64,000 nucleotides of DNA from contig JADLAY010000042.1 of assembly GCA_020849765.1 (NCBI GenBank), positions 1 through 64,000 on the forward strand, written 5' to 3'. The notes under the pieces are model-generated. The model was not told the origin of the DNA. It ran no database searches and saw only the letters and a program-made list of their open reading frames with translations. The translations under genes and the position numbers were made by a program. Below, piece after piece: positions 53,879-62,229 of this stretch. The stretch comes from Anaerolineae bacterium (lineage in GTDB: Bacteria; Chloroflexota; Anaerolineae; Aggregatilineales; Phototrophicaceae). Position 1 is the stretch's first letter, and every line of letters starts with the position of its first letter.

Positions 53879-54844
53879 ATGTCTCGCAAGATCGTCATCA
53901 TCACTATTATTGCTGTTTTGTTGTTAAGTGCACACAGTGCTTTTGCTGGAAACCCCAGCCTGCCGGGATGCTACGTCGACGCGCCGACCGACGTCGATGA
54001 AGGCGCGACCTTCACTGTCACCGTCACCTGCAAGACGTTGGTCGCGGCGTATGGCTTCGAGTATGGCACGACGCTGACCGGCGATGGGGTCGCCGACGAC
54101 AGCTCGTATACGCCGGGCACCTTCACGACCGATGCCAGCGGTGGCGTCCTCGTCGGCAGCAACGCGCTCAACCTGTACGCAGTCAGCCGTCAGGGCCTGA
54201 ACTCGGCCACCGGCGATTTCACGATGGGGAGTTACAGCGCGACTGCCGACATTGGCCTGACGTCCGATGGTGGTGTCAGCGTGACCCTCGATGACTTCAA
54301 GCTGTCGACTATCCTCGGCGTGCCGATTCTGGGCATGGTCCAGGCCGAAGCCGACGCTACTATCGTCATCAACAACATCAACCTGGCGCTGCTGACCGGC
54401 AACATCACACTGGCGAGCGACGGCAGCGTCGGCGCCATCAGTGACGTCGCCCTGAACCTCGGCGGGGTCGATTACAACCAGTCGAGCGCGGCGGCCGATC
54501 ACTATGACTTCACGGTGGCGGCAGGCGTGCAGTTCCCCAGCCTGAGCGTCGACGTGGCGGCAGACATCGACGGGCATCTCGCCTGCACCAAGACCTACTC
54601 GCTCGCCGACGGCCCGAACGCGGCAGCCAGTGCGATCGGCACGATCACGCTCAAGGCGGGTGACGTCGTCTCGGTCGCCAGCGACACCGCGATCAACATT
54701 CAGGATGCGACGGCGGTCGGCTCACAGTTTGGCAGCAGCAGCCCGACCGGCGAAGTTGACATCAATCAGGACGGCGTGGTCGACATTTATGACCTCGTCC
54801 ACGTCGGGCGCAACTACGGAACCAGCCAGGGGCAATGTGCCTAG
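53879..54844 (+). CDS. Secreted protein with C-terminal dockerin-like motif
   Basis: The 321-residue protein has a signal peptide (KIVIITIIAVLLLSAHSAFA). The N-terminal domain (about 30-140) may itself be cohesin-like: DEGATFTVTVTCKTLVAAYGF and NSATGDFTMGSYSATADIGL. The middle is a Ser/Ala/Asp-rich beta region. The C terminus has a single dockerin-type calcium loop with following helix, GEVDINQDGVVDIYDLVHVG then RNYG. Classical dockerins have two such repeats; only one is obvious here. It sits between the two membrane-anchored cohesin-like paralogues and is a candidate ligand for them. Confidence 0.75.
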   Translation: MSRKIVIITIIAVLLLSAHSAFAGNPSLPGCYVDAPTDVDEGATFTVTVTCKTLVAAYGFEYGTTLTGDGVADDSSYTPGTFTTDASGGVLVGSNALNLYAVSRQGLNSATGDFTMGSYSATADIGLTSDGGVSVTLDDFKLSTILGVPILGMVQAEADATIVINNINLALLTGNITLASDGSVGAISDVALNLGGVDYNQSSAAADHYDFTVAAGVQFPSLSVDVAADIDGHLACTKTYSLADGPNAAASAIGTITLKAGDVVSVASDTAINIQDATAVGSQFGSSSPTGEVDINQDGVVDIYDLVHVGRNYGTSQGQCA

Positions 54845-54896
54845 CGGCAGTCAAACGTTCGTCGTTACTGGCCGACCTAGTGAAAAGTTGTTGCCA

Positions 54897-55706
54897 ATGA
54901 TGGGTCTCGTACGAGGGCGTGGATTGACCACGACGGTGGGCACGGCGCGGCTGTGCCCACCCATCCAGCCCTATGCTCTCAGCTTCACGCGTAGGCTTGC
55001 CGCCATAGCGATCGCGCTCTGCCTCAGCGGGGCAGCCGTCAGCCGTGCGCAGGCGGTGCCGAACGTCTCCATCCTCTTGAGCCAGATGACGGCGCACGAG
55101 GGCGAGACGGTCACGGCGCAAATCTTCATCAACGACATCGCCAACCTCGGCGGGGCGGACGTCGGCATTCACGTCGACGAAACGTGCCTGCGCATCGTCG
55201 ACCGCCCGGCCGGCGACCTGCTCCCGGATGCGGATGGCGGTTTCACGGCCTTCTCGTCGCTGGATGAGCACAATGCACGCCTCGCGCTCGCCATCACCGA
55301 TCGGTCACGGCTGGCCAACGGCGGCGGCGTCTTCTACCGCCTGAATCTGCTCGTGACCTGCGCTGCGGGCACCGCGCCGCTTGAGATCACGTTCGCCGAA
55401 TTGAGCAGCTACGTCGACCCGGCCGCCGAGCAGGTCGAGCTGCGCAGCTACACCATGAGCGCGGGCACGCTCAACGTCGTCAATACGCAGCTGCAGATCG
55501 GCCCGGTTGATCAGCAGTCGCAGCAGCCTGCAACGCCGACCCTCGACGTCACGCCGACGCTGGAGACGGTCAGCGTGCCGCAGCCGGAAAGCACGACCAA
55601 TAGCCTCAACATGGTGATCGTCGTCGTCCTGCTCTGCCTCAGCCTGCTGATCGTGATCGTGATGGTGTGGCTGGCGCGGCGCTTCCTGCGGAGGACGAGC
55701 TCATGA
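54897..55706 (+). CDS. Membrane-anchored cohesin-like protein, paralogue
   Basis: ATG at 54897 gives 269 residues; the open frame upstream overlaps the dockerin-like gene and is a shadow. The layout equals that of the gene at 51.9 kb: signal segment (FTRRLAAIAIALCLSGAAVSRAQA), cohesin-like domain with TAHEGETVTAQIFINDIANLGGADVGI, ETCLRIVDR, LANGGGVFYRLNLLVTC, then a Pro/Gln/Thr linker, and a membrane helix (NMVIVVVLLCLSLLIVIVMVW) with ARRFLRR tail. Both Cys are conserved. The pair arose by duplication and has diverged in the linker. It starts 52 bp after the dockerin-like gene. Confidence 0.77.
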   Translation: MMGLVRGRGLTTTVGTARLCPPIQPYALSFTRRLAAIAIALCLSGAAVSRAQAVPNVSILLSQMTAHEGETVTAQIFINDIANLGGADVGIHVDETCLRIVDRPAGDLLPDADGGFTAFSSLDEHNARLALAITDRSRLANGGGVFYRLNLLVTCAAGTAPLEITFAELSSYVDPAAEQVELRSYTMSAGTLNVVNTQLQIGPVDQQSQQPATPTLDVTPTLETVSVPQPESTTNSLNMVIVVVLLCLSLLIVIVMVWLARRFLRRTSS

Positions 55707-55777
55707 TGTGCCTGAGTTGGCCGCAGTCCGTCACGCCTATTCGCCGCCAAGCGGTCAGTGTTTGAGGTCGATACCTG

Positions 55778-57038
55778 ATGCACGCGCGCAGACCCTCCCC
55801 CTCACGACGCTGTTGGATGATCGGTGCCGTGCTGCTGTTGTGCGGCGGCCTGGCGCAGATCGCGCTGGCGCAGGCTGTCGATCCGCTGGTTGAGCTGCCG
55901 ACGGTCGAGGTCGTGCCGTTGACACTGCCGCCGCCCGATCTGGTGCTGCCGACAGACGTCCCAATCCTGACCGAGCCGACCCTGCCGCCTGTTGTGCCGA
56001 CGCTGCCGCCGCCTGCGGATGTCCCGATTGAAGGCGAGCCGACATTGCCACCCGCGACGATAGCGCCGGAACTCCCGCCAGCGCCGACGCTTGCGCCCAC
56101 GGAGACCGCCGTGCCGCTGCCATCGCCGACCGTGCTCGCGCCTGCGTCGATCTTCCTGACTCCGGACTCGTTAGGCGAAGGCGAATCGGACGTGCTCTCG
56201 CTGACGTTGTCCGCCGTCGCGCTGGCGAACGCGCGCCAACTGACGATCATCTGCCAAGTCGATCCGGGGCGCCTGCGCGCCGTCGGGCTGGAGGCGGGTG
56301 ATATGCTCTCGGTTGAGGGCGTGGCGGTGATCGACTACGGTTTCCAGCCGGACGCTTGAGGCGAGCAATCTCGGCGCGGAGGACGGTTGGCAGGGCGGCG
56401 GTATTTTCGGAGCCTTGCGCTACGAGGTGCTCATGGCGGGCACGGCGGACATCACCTGCCTGTTCCAACTTCTGGACGATCTGGGCCAGCCGCTGCCGCT
56501 GACAACGCCCGCGATCAGCCTGGGCGTCGACATCGCCACGACCAACCCGCCGTCCGCCGAGGCCAACCGTCTGCCCGCGGAGGCGCCGCAGTCCGATCCG
56601 CCGCCGACCGAAATGCCAGCGCCGGCGGCCACGGTCGAGGCGCCGGTCAGCGTCGGGCACGTGACCGGGATGCTGGCGCCGCCGCTGCCGCTGGCCGAGA
56701 TGACCATGATCGTGGCGGGCGCCGAGGTTTACGTCGTCGCCATCGGGGCGGACGGCAGCTTCTCCGTCGATCTGCCTTACGGCAGCTACGAACTGGTCGC
56801 GACCATCTCCGGCTACCCGCCGCTGATGCGCGAGCTTACGGTTGATGCGCCCGCTCTCGTGCTGGCGCCGCTGACGGATGCCGACTTCGGCAGCTATGCG
56901 CCGCCGGTCGACGTCAACGTCATCATCGAGCACTTCGGCCAGCCGGTGCCGCCAGCGCCGCCCGCGGCTGATGTCAACGGCGACGGCAGGGTCGACATCT
57001 ACGATCTGGTGCGGGCGGGGCGCGGCGCCGGGTCGTGA
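55778..57038 (+). pseudogene. Cohesin-like plus dockerin-like secreted protein, frameshifted
   Basis: Two frames join into one coherent protein of about 420 residues. Frame 1 (55778-56359) has a signal peptide (WMIGAVLLLCGGLAQIALAQ), a long Pro/Thr linker with LPPPDLVLPTDVP-type repeats, and the first half of a cohesin-like domain to DYGFQP. Frame 2, shifted by one base, resumes at about 56352 with TLEASNLGAEDGWQGGGIF, LRYEVLMAGTADITC, a second linker, a carboxypeptidase-regulatory-like fold (GSFSVDLPYGSYELVATISGY), and a dockerin-like end: DVNVIIEHFGQ and ADVNGDGRVDIYDLVRAG. The shift may be a sequencing error, a real mutation or recoding. Confidence 0.75.
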
Positions 57039-57106
57039 GGTTGGCGAAACAGGGTTGGCGGCTCTTGGCTATCAGCTTTCGGCGGTCGACCTGTAGCATT
57101 TCACCG

Positions 57107-57177
57107 TTGATCGAGGGCTGATCTGCTAATCCGCTGATCTGCTAATCCGCTACTCTGCTAATCTGCTAATTTGCGCT
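57107..57177. repeat. Family B degenerate repeat
   Basis: gctgatctgctaatccgctgatctgctaatccgctactctgctaatctgctaatttgc: strongly periodic, unit about 10-11 bases. Confidence 0.8.
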
Positions 57178-57178
57178 C

Positions 57179-57440
57179 TCACCACGTCTCCCAGCGGACG
57201 ACGTCTTCGAGCGGTTTGCGCCCGCCGAGTTGAGCCGGTTTGTGCTCCGGCGGCCGATAGCCGAACGAGATCGTGCAATAGAAGTTCATCTCTTGCGGGA
57301 TGCCGAGCTGCGCCTTGCCCTCGGCCTGCTCGTCGATGTTGGCGATGCACGAGCCGACGCTGAGTTCCCAGGCCGCGAGCGGCAACAGTGCCGCCGCCTG
57401 GCCAAGATCGAAGCTGTGCCAGTGCGTCTGATCCGCGCCG
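57179..57440 (-). pseudogene. Nitroreductase fragment (duplicate of the 60.0-60.4 kb gene)
   Basis: The C-terminal half of a nitroreductase remains, from ADQTHWHSFDLGQAAALLP to GGRKPLEDVVRWETW. It matches the intact copy at 59959 nearly residue by residue, and nucleotide similarity begins at the same base after the family B repeat. The N-terminal FMN-binding half is missing. It joins directly to a Uma2 3' end on the other strand. Confidence 0.85.
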
Positions 57441-57520
57441 ACACGCTCGACGGCGATGACATGCTGCCCGGTTTCACCATGGACGTCAAAGATATCTTCA
57501 CTGACCCCGCGCAGGCGTAG
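57440..57520 (+). pseudogene. Uma2 3'-terminal fragment
   Basis: About 27 codons, DTLDGDDMLPGFTMDVKDI then FTDPAQA and stop, match the end of the Uma2 gene at 52782-53345. It is joined head-on to the nitroreductase fragment, with no sign of a target duplication. Confidence 0.82.
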
Positions 57521-57633
57521 GATCATTCATCTCACACGCGTGCGGTTGGGTAGGCGACGCTCGACGCATTTCCGACCTGTCGCCCACCCGTGTCAGTTCG
57601 TTTCCTGGATATTGGCCCTCAACAGGCGACCGA

Positions 57634-58434
57634 TCAGCGTTGTCTTGGCCAACGGGGGATCAGCATCGGCGTTCGCCGGCGGTATTCCCGATACTGCTCG
57701 CCGAAATAGTGAATCAGGTCATGTTCTTCCAGTTGGATAGCGATCAGGATGTAGGCCGTGGTTGCCAGCGCAAACAGCAGGTGACCGATCGTCATGGTTG
57801 GCGCCGACCAGAAGGCGATGATGAAACCGAGCATGATCGGGTGACGCAGGAAGTGATAGAAGAACGGTGTTCTGAAACCAAGATCCTGGTAGTCTTGGTT
57901 TTTCGCGTGAAAGTACACCTGTCGCAATCCAAACAGGTCGAAATGGTTGATCATGAAGGTGCCCAGAAAGACAATGCCCCAGCCGACGAAGAATAGGCCG
58001 TAGACGAGCGCACGCCCGACCTCACTTTCGATGGCCCAGACCGTCTGCGGAACGGGACGCCACTGCCAGTAGAGCAGGAGCAGCGCCAGGCTGGCGAAGA
58101 GGACGAACGTGCTGCGTTCGACCGAGCGAGGCACAAACTTTGTCCACCAGCGTTTGAAAAAGGGCCGCGCCATCAGGCTGTGCTGCCCGGCGAAGATACC
58201 CAGCAGGACGACGTTGATGAGAAGTGCCTGCTCCAACGGCACCACCACGCCGCTGTCAATCGACTTCGGCACGAGCAGGTTGCCGACAAAACCGATTGCG
58301 TACAGAAACGTCACAAAGAAGACAAGATAGCACAGCACCCCGTAGATGGCAGCCAGTACTCGACCGATAGCGGAATTACTCACTACGGTTTGTGTCGTCT
58401 CCGGAATTGCCGGCTGAACAAGTTGGTCGGTCAT
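57634..58434 (-). CDS. MddA-like (methanethiol S-methyltransferase) / NnrU family membrane protein
   Basis: The 266-residue membrane protein has about six helices and the family pattern GIFAGQHSLMARPFFKRWWTK, PRSVERSTFVLFASL, WQWRPVPQTVW, the SAM-proximal LRHPIMLGFIIAFWSAP and HDLIHYFGEQYREYRRR near the C terminus. The last two motifs resemble isoprenylcysteine carboxyl methyltransferases. MddA converts methanethiol to dimethyl sulfide; NnrU relatives have other roles, so the function is probable and not proven. It is a single gene, divergent from the LuxR fusion. Confidence 0.78.
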   Translation of the reverse strand: MTDQLVQPAIPETTQTVVSNSAIGRVLAAIYGVLCYLVFFVTFLYAIGFVGNLLVPKSIDSGVVVPLEQALLINVVLLGIFAGQHSLMARPFFKRWWTKFVPRSVERSTFVLFASLALLLLYWQWRPVPQTVWAIESEVGRALVYGLFFVGWGIVFLGTFMINHFDLFGLRQVYFHAKNQDYQDLGFRTPFFYHFLRHPIMLGFIIAFWSAPTMTIGHLLFALATTAYILIAIQLEEHDLIHYFGEQYREYRRRTPMLIPRWPRQR

Positions 58435-58635
58435 ATGGGTTCCTCCCGATGATTCGTTTTCGTCTTCGAGTTCGATTTGCCATCTCGCGCTAGCTTCAGG
58501 GTAGATCGGTAGGGGGCGCCCGTCGCCACTCGAAAGAATGGTGCTGAGAATGGAAATGCGAAGGGATCGGGTAGAATGGGGCAGTCACCAACATTCTCGA
58601 CCACCGCCATCAGACGCCATTCAGGACACGTGAAG

Positions 58636-59769
58636 ATGGAAGGCAGCCCAGGGTCGCCTGGTCAATTGAGTAGGCGCGAATATGAGATCTTGGAGCATCT
58701 GGCAGATGGCTTATCGGATCAGGAGATTGCCGATGCGCTCTTCCTGAGCCTGAACACCGTCAAGTGGCACAACCGCCAGATCTACAGCAAACTGGGCGTT
58801 GAAAGCCGCACGCAGGCAATTGCCCAGGCAAGGCGACTGCACATCTTGGGGCCGGAACGCACTGGCGCTTCTCCGCGTTTGAGCGGAAGCTCGGAACCGC
58901 CCGCTGAAGATCGACCAACGGCCAGGCAGAAAGTCCATTTCACGACCAGTTTCGATGGTACTCGTATCGCGTTCGCCGTTGCCGGGAGCGGGCCACCCCT
59001 GGTCAAAACGGCCACTTTTATGAGTCATCTGGAATACGATTGGGAGAGTCCGGTCTGGCGGCATTGGCTGGATGCACTGACATCCCAAAATACACTGATC
59101 CGTTACGACGAACGTGGCAATGGGCTATCGGATTGGGATGTCGAGGATCTATCGTTCGAAGCCTGGGTACGCGACCTCGAAGCGGTGGTGGATGCGGCGG
59201 GACTGCAGCAGTTTCCACTCTTTGCGATGTCGCAAGGGGGCACGGTGGCGGTTAGTTACACCGTTCGCCACCCCGAAAAGGTCAGCCACTTGATCCTCTA
59301 CGGCGCTTATGCTCGCGGCTGGCTTAATCGCGATTTAACCGAAGATCAGGTGGAAGAAGAGAAGCTCCTCATAGACCTGATGCGGGTGGGATGGGGACGG
59401 AAGAATCCCGCCTTTCGGCAGGTGTTTGCGACCCAGTTGCGCCCCAACGCCACGAGCGACGACTTGAGCGCGCTCGACGAGCAGATGCGCATTTCTACGT
59501 CGTCGGAGAACGCGGCCCGCCTGGAAAGCGAGATGCACCGCACCGATATTCGCGCCCTGGCGCCGCTGGTGACCGTCCCGACCCTCATCTTGCACTGCCG
59601 CGAAGATGCCGCAGTGCCTTTCGAAGAAGGTCGCTTGCTCGCTTCTCTGATTCCCAACGCCCAGTTCATCGCCCTGGAGAGTGGAAACCATCTCCTGACG
59701 AGTCATGAGCCTGCCTGGTCGAAGTTCGTAGTCGCCCTTCGCAGCTTCCTGGATACTGGCGATGGATGA
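58636..59769 (+). CDS. LuxR-type HTH fused to an alpha/beta hydrolase
   Basis: ATG at 58636 (AGGA upstream) gives 377 residues; an ATG at 58576 overlaps a TAGAAT -10-like box and is less likely. Residues about 10-70 are a LuxR HTH: LSRREYEILEHLADGLSDQEI and NTVKWHNRQIYSKLGVESR. After a linker, an alpha/beta hydrolase follows: FDGTRIAFAVAGSGPPLV, RYDERGNGLSDW, the nucleophile LFAMSQGGTVAVSY and later LILHCREDAAVPFEEG and ALESGNHLL. All catalytic positions look intact. A transcription factor whose hydrolase domain binds a small ligand is one possibility; its targets are unknown. Confidence 0.87.
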   Translation: MEGSPGSPGQLSRREYEILEHLADGLSDQEIADALFLSLNTVKWHNRQIYSKLGVESRTQAIAQARRLHILGPERTGASPRLSGSSEPPAEDRPTARQKVHFTTSFDGTRIAFAVAGSGPPLVKTATFMSHLEYDWESPVWRHWLDALTSQNTLIRYDERGNGLSDWDVEDLSFEAWVRDLEAVVDAAGLQQFPLFAMSQGGTVAVSYTVRHPEKVSHLILYGAYARGWLNRDLTEDQVEEEKLLIDLMRVGWGRKNPAFRQVFATQLRPNATSDDLSALDEQMRISTSSENAARLESEMHRTDIRALAPLVTVPTLILHCREDAAVPFEEGRLLASLIPNAQFIALESGNHLLTSHEPAWSKFVVALRSFLDTGDG

Positions 59770-59789
59770 CGTTTGAGACGTGCAGGCTC

Positions 59790-59955
59790 ATTTGCTTTCG
59801 GCGGTCGGCTTTCAGCAATCGGCTAAGACGCGAATCTGACAAATTCGTGATTCACTGATATTTGCGAATTAGCACATTGGCAAATTAGGACGCGACCCAA
59901 AGCTGACAGCCGATAGCCATCTCCATCCGGCTAAAGGCTAATGCGCTAATTTGCT
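59790..59955. repeat. Family B degenerate repeat
   Basis: Units such as tttgcgaattagcacattggcaaattagg and gctaaaggctaatgcgctaatttgc fill the gap between the LuxR fusion and the nitroreductase gene, reaching its stop codon. Confidence 0.8.
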
Positions 59956-59958
59956 CTC

Positions 59959-60456
59959 TCACCACGTCTCCCAGCGGACGACGTCTTCGAGCGATTTACG
60001 CCCGCCGAGTTGGGCTGGTTTGTGTTCCGCTGACGGGTAGCCGAATGAGATCATGCAGTAGAAGTTCATCTCTTGCGGGATGCCGAGCAGCGCCTTGCCC
60101 TCGGCTTGCTCGTAGATGTTGGCGATGCACGAGCCGACGCCGAGTTCCCAGGCGGCGAGCTGCAAGAGCGCCGCGGCCTGGCCGAGATCGAAGCTGTTCC
60201 AATGCGTCTGATCGCTGCCAACCAGCCCGATGGCGAAGTTCGCCCCAGCCAGATGCCAGGCGAATTTGCCTAACTCGGACAGCGCCTTGAGCCGCTCGCG
60301 GTCGCGCACGACGATGAACTGCCAGGGCTGGGTGTTTTTGCTGCTCTGCGAGCGCCCGCCCGCTTCCAGAATCTGGCGGAGCACATCGTCTGGCACCGGC
60401 TCGTCGCCAAACAGGCGGACGGCGCGCCGCGTTCGAATGGCTTCCATTACGTTCAT
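59959..60456 (-). CDS. Nitroreductase family FMN-dependent oxidoreductase
   Basis: The 165-residue protein has the FMN-binding start AIRTRRAVRLFGDEPVP, GGRSQSSKNTQPWQFIVV, ALLQLAAWELGVGSCIAN and IPQEMNFYCMISFGYP. It is shorter than typical NfsB (about 215), as in the compact nitroreductase group. It probably reduces nitro compounds or quinones with NAD(P)H. A truncated duplicate of its 3' half is at 57.2 kb. Confidence 0.9.
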   Translation of the reverse strand: MNVMEAIRTRRAVRLFGDEPVPDDVLRQILEAGGRSQSSKNTQPWQFIVVRDRERLKALSELGKFAWHLAGANFAIGLVGSDQTHWNSFDLGQAAALLQLAAWELGVGSCIANIYEQAEGKALLGIPQEMNFYCMISFGYPSAEHKPAQLGGRKSLEDVVRWETW

Positions 60457-60479
60457 AGGTTCCTCTCATTCCAATACAA

Positions 60480-60644
60480 CTAGTGTGGCAGAAAGCAAAT
60501 CAGCAAATTAGCGAATTAGCAGATTAGCAAATCAGCCGAATGCCGACAGTCAGCGGCGACAGGGTATCGGCTACAAGTAGCCAACTGCCAATACCCAATA
60601 CCCAACCAGCATCCGGCTAACAGCTAACAGCCAACCGCTAACGG
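60480..60644. repeat. Family B degenerate repeat
   Basis: caaatcagcaaattagcgaattagcagattagcaaatcagcc type units are followed by agctaacagccaaccgctaacggct, reaching the stop codon of the LLM oxidoreductase gene. Confidence 0.82.
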
Positions 60645-61571
60645 CTACTTATGAAAATGCGGCAGCACGTCGCGCGCCATGAGTTCGAGCGTTTCCATGT
60701 CGGTCTGATCGCGGTGCATGAGCATCAGCCGCGAGGCACCGGCCTCGGCGAAGGCGGCGATCTGGTCGACAACCTCGGACGCCGTGCCGACGATCTGCGA
60801 CGGCTCCAACAGCTTGTCGCTTTGATCGGGGTAGGCGGCGATCTTGCGCTTGAGATCGGCGTCGTCCTTGCCCAGGATGAAGGCCGTCATCAGCGAGCGC
60901 TTGATGTCGCCCGGCTGGCGCCCGGCCTCGACCGCCAGTTCGTCCAGGCGCTGGTTGCGCTCCTGGTAGCCGTCCGCCGCGATGTGAACGCCGTTCCATT
61001 CGTCGGCATAGCGCGCCGCCAGCGGCAGCGTCTTTGTCATGCCGTTGCCGCCGATCAGGATCGGCGGGCCGCCCGCGCGCTGCGGACGCGGCAGCAAGAT
61101 CGCCTCGTCAAGCGGGTAGTGCGCCCCATCGTAGCTGACCGGCTCGTCGCTGTGGAACAGGCGCGTTGTGACTTCGAGCGCGTCTTTCAGCATCTCGTAG
61201 CGCGTCGCCTTGTCGTAGAAGGGGATGCCGAACTGGCGATGTTCGCGCTCGTGCCAGCCGGTGCCCAGGCCGAGCACCAGGCGCCCGCCGCTCAGGTCGT
61301 CGACGGCGGCGGCCATGCGCGCCGTCAGGGCGGGGTGGCGGAAGGTCGTCGGGCAGACGAGCGTGCCGAACTCGATGCGCGACGTGTGGCTGGCGGCGTA
61401 GGTCAGCGAGACCCACGTCTCCAACGAGTCGTCGTCCGGCGGGCCGATCGTGAAGTGATCGGAACGGAACACACATTGAAAGCCGTACTCTTCCGCGGCC
61501 TTGAGCAGCGCTGCCCAGCGCGCCCACGTCAGCCCCCATTGCCCTTCGATCATCAGGCCGATCTGTGTCAT
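60645..61571 (-). CDS. LLM class (luciferase-like) F420-dependent-type oxidoreductase
   Basis: ATG at 61571 follows TGGAGGAAAAA and gives 308 residues; the longer frame to 61664 has no site. It starts MTQIGLMIEGQWGLTWARW and carries FRSDHFTIGPPD, LVCPTTFRHPALTARMAAAVDDLS, RLVLGLGTGWHEREHRQFG and PPILIGGNGMTK, typical of bacterial luciferase-like F420 oxidoreductases. The flavin could also be FMN. The substrate is unknown. It is isolated between repeats. Confidence 0.85.
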   Translation of the reverse strand: MTQIGLMIEGQWGLTWARWAALLKAAEEYGFQCVFRSDHFTIGPPDDDSLETWVSLTYAASHTSRIEFGTLVCPTTFRHPALTARMAAAVDDLSGGRLVLGLGTGWHEREHRQFGIPFYDKATRYEMLKDALEVTTRLFHSDEPVSYDGAHYPLDEAILLPRPQRAGGPPILIGGNGMTKTLPLAARYADEWNGVHIAADGYQERNQRLDELAVEAGRQPGDIKRSLMTAFILGKDDADLKRKIAAYPDQSDKLLEPSQIVGTASEVVDQIAAFAEAGASRLMLMHRDQTDMETLELMARDVLPHFHK

Positions 61572-61687
61572 TACTTTTTCCTCCAGGTATTGAAGCCGCG
61601 AAACAGGATCTGTATGAGCGACGTGCCATCCGCCCGAAAACGAGGATTGGACCCGCAAGGGCACAAAGGACGCGAAGGAGATGCATG

Positions 61688-61752
61688 GCGGACGCCAAGA
61701 ATGGCGTCCCTACGGTCGGTGTTTTTGTAGGGACGCCCCACGGGGCGTCCGC
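61688..61752. repeat. Two tandem family D hairpins
   Basis: GGACGCCA-agaa-TGGCGTCC (61690-61709) and GGACGCCC-cac-GGGGCGTCC (61731-61750), each bordered by a GTAGGG or CCCTAC edge, lie between the LLM gene and the nuo genes. The remainder of 61572-62001 shows only a family F-like GCAAGGGCACAAAGGACGCG tract. Confidence 0.75.
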
Positions 61753-61986
61753 CGCGCCGATCTATCGACATGCAACAATGGGTGAACAGGTATTCAGCAT
61801 CACGTCCTTGTCCATTGCGGTTCACATTATCCTGACCGAATTGCCGTCGCCGTGGCAGGATCTCTTTTTGAGCTTTCCGGGCAAGTAAGGTAGCATTACG
61901 CGGCGTGATTCGCAATCACTTTAGCGGCACATGAATAAAATAGATGAAAATGAGCTTTTGCTACTGCACGTGCTCATAACTTGCGT

Positions 61987-61992
61987 TAAAAT
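61987..61992 (+). promoter_or_regulatory. -10 box of the iscX-nuo genes
   Basis: TAAAAT ends only nine bases before the iscX ATG, so the mRNA would be nearly leaderless. No Shine-Dalgarno sequence is present, which fits this. Confidence 0.5.
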
Positions 61993-62001
61993 GCACAAAG
62001 T

Positions 62002-62229
62002 ATGACTGTGGATTCGAGCGCGAACGCACTTTACTGGGAGACTTCATACGAGATCGTCTTGACGCTCATCGAAGTCTACCCTGACGCCGATCTGGACAGC
62101 ATGGGGTTACAGCAGTTGAAGCAGTACATCATCACGCTGCCGAACTTTGCTGACGACCCCGACCTGGCAAATGACGGCATTCTGAGCGAAATCCTGCGTG
62201 AGTGGTATGAGGAGGCAGATGCCGGATGA
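62002..62229 (+). CDS. iscX: IscX-like iron-sulfur assembly protein
   Basis: The 75-residue acidic protein matches IscX (YfhJ): LYWETSYEIVLTLIEVYPDAD, then LQQLKQYIITLPNFADDPDLAND and LSEILREWYEEAD. IscX binds iron and IscS and modulates Fe-S assembly. Its gene overlaps nuoB by four bases (ATGA), so it is translationally coupled to complex I genes, which encode several Fe-S clusters. There is no ribosome-binding site in front. Confidence 0.83.
   Translation: MTVDSSANALYWETSYEIVLTLIEVYPDADLDSMGLQQLKQYIITLPNFADDPDLANDGILSEILREWYEEADAG

Noticed and set aside
54630..54896. N-terminal extension of the second cohesin-like protein
   Set aside because: It overlaps the dockerin-like coding sequence in another frame and is Arg/Ser-rich without a signal peptide; the signal sequence follows ATG 54897.
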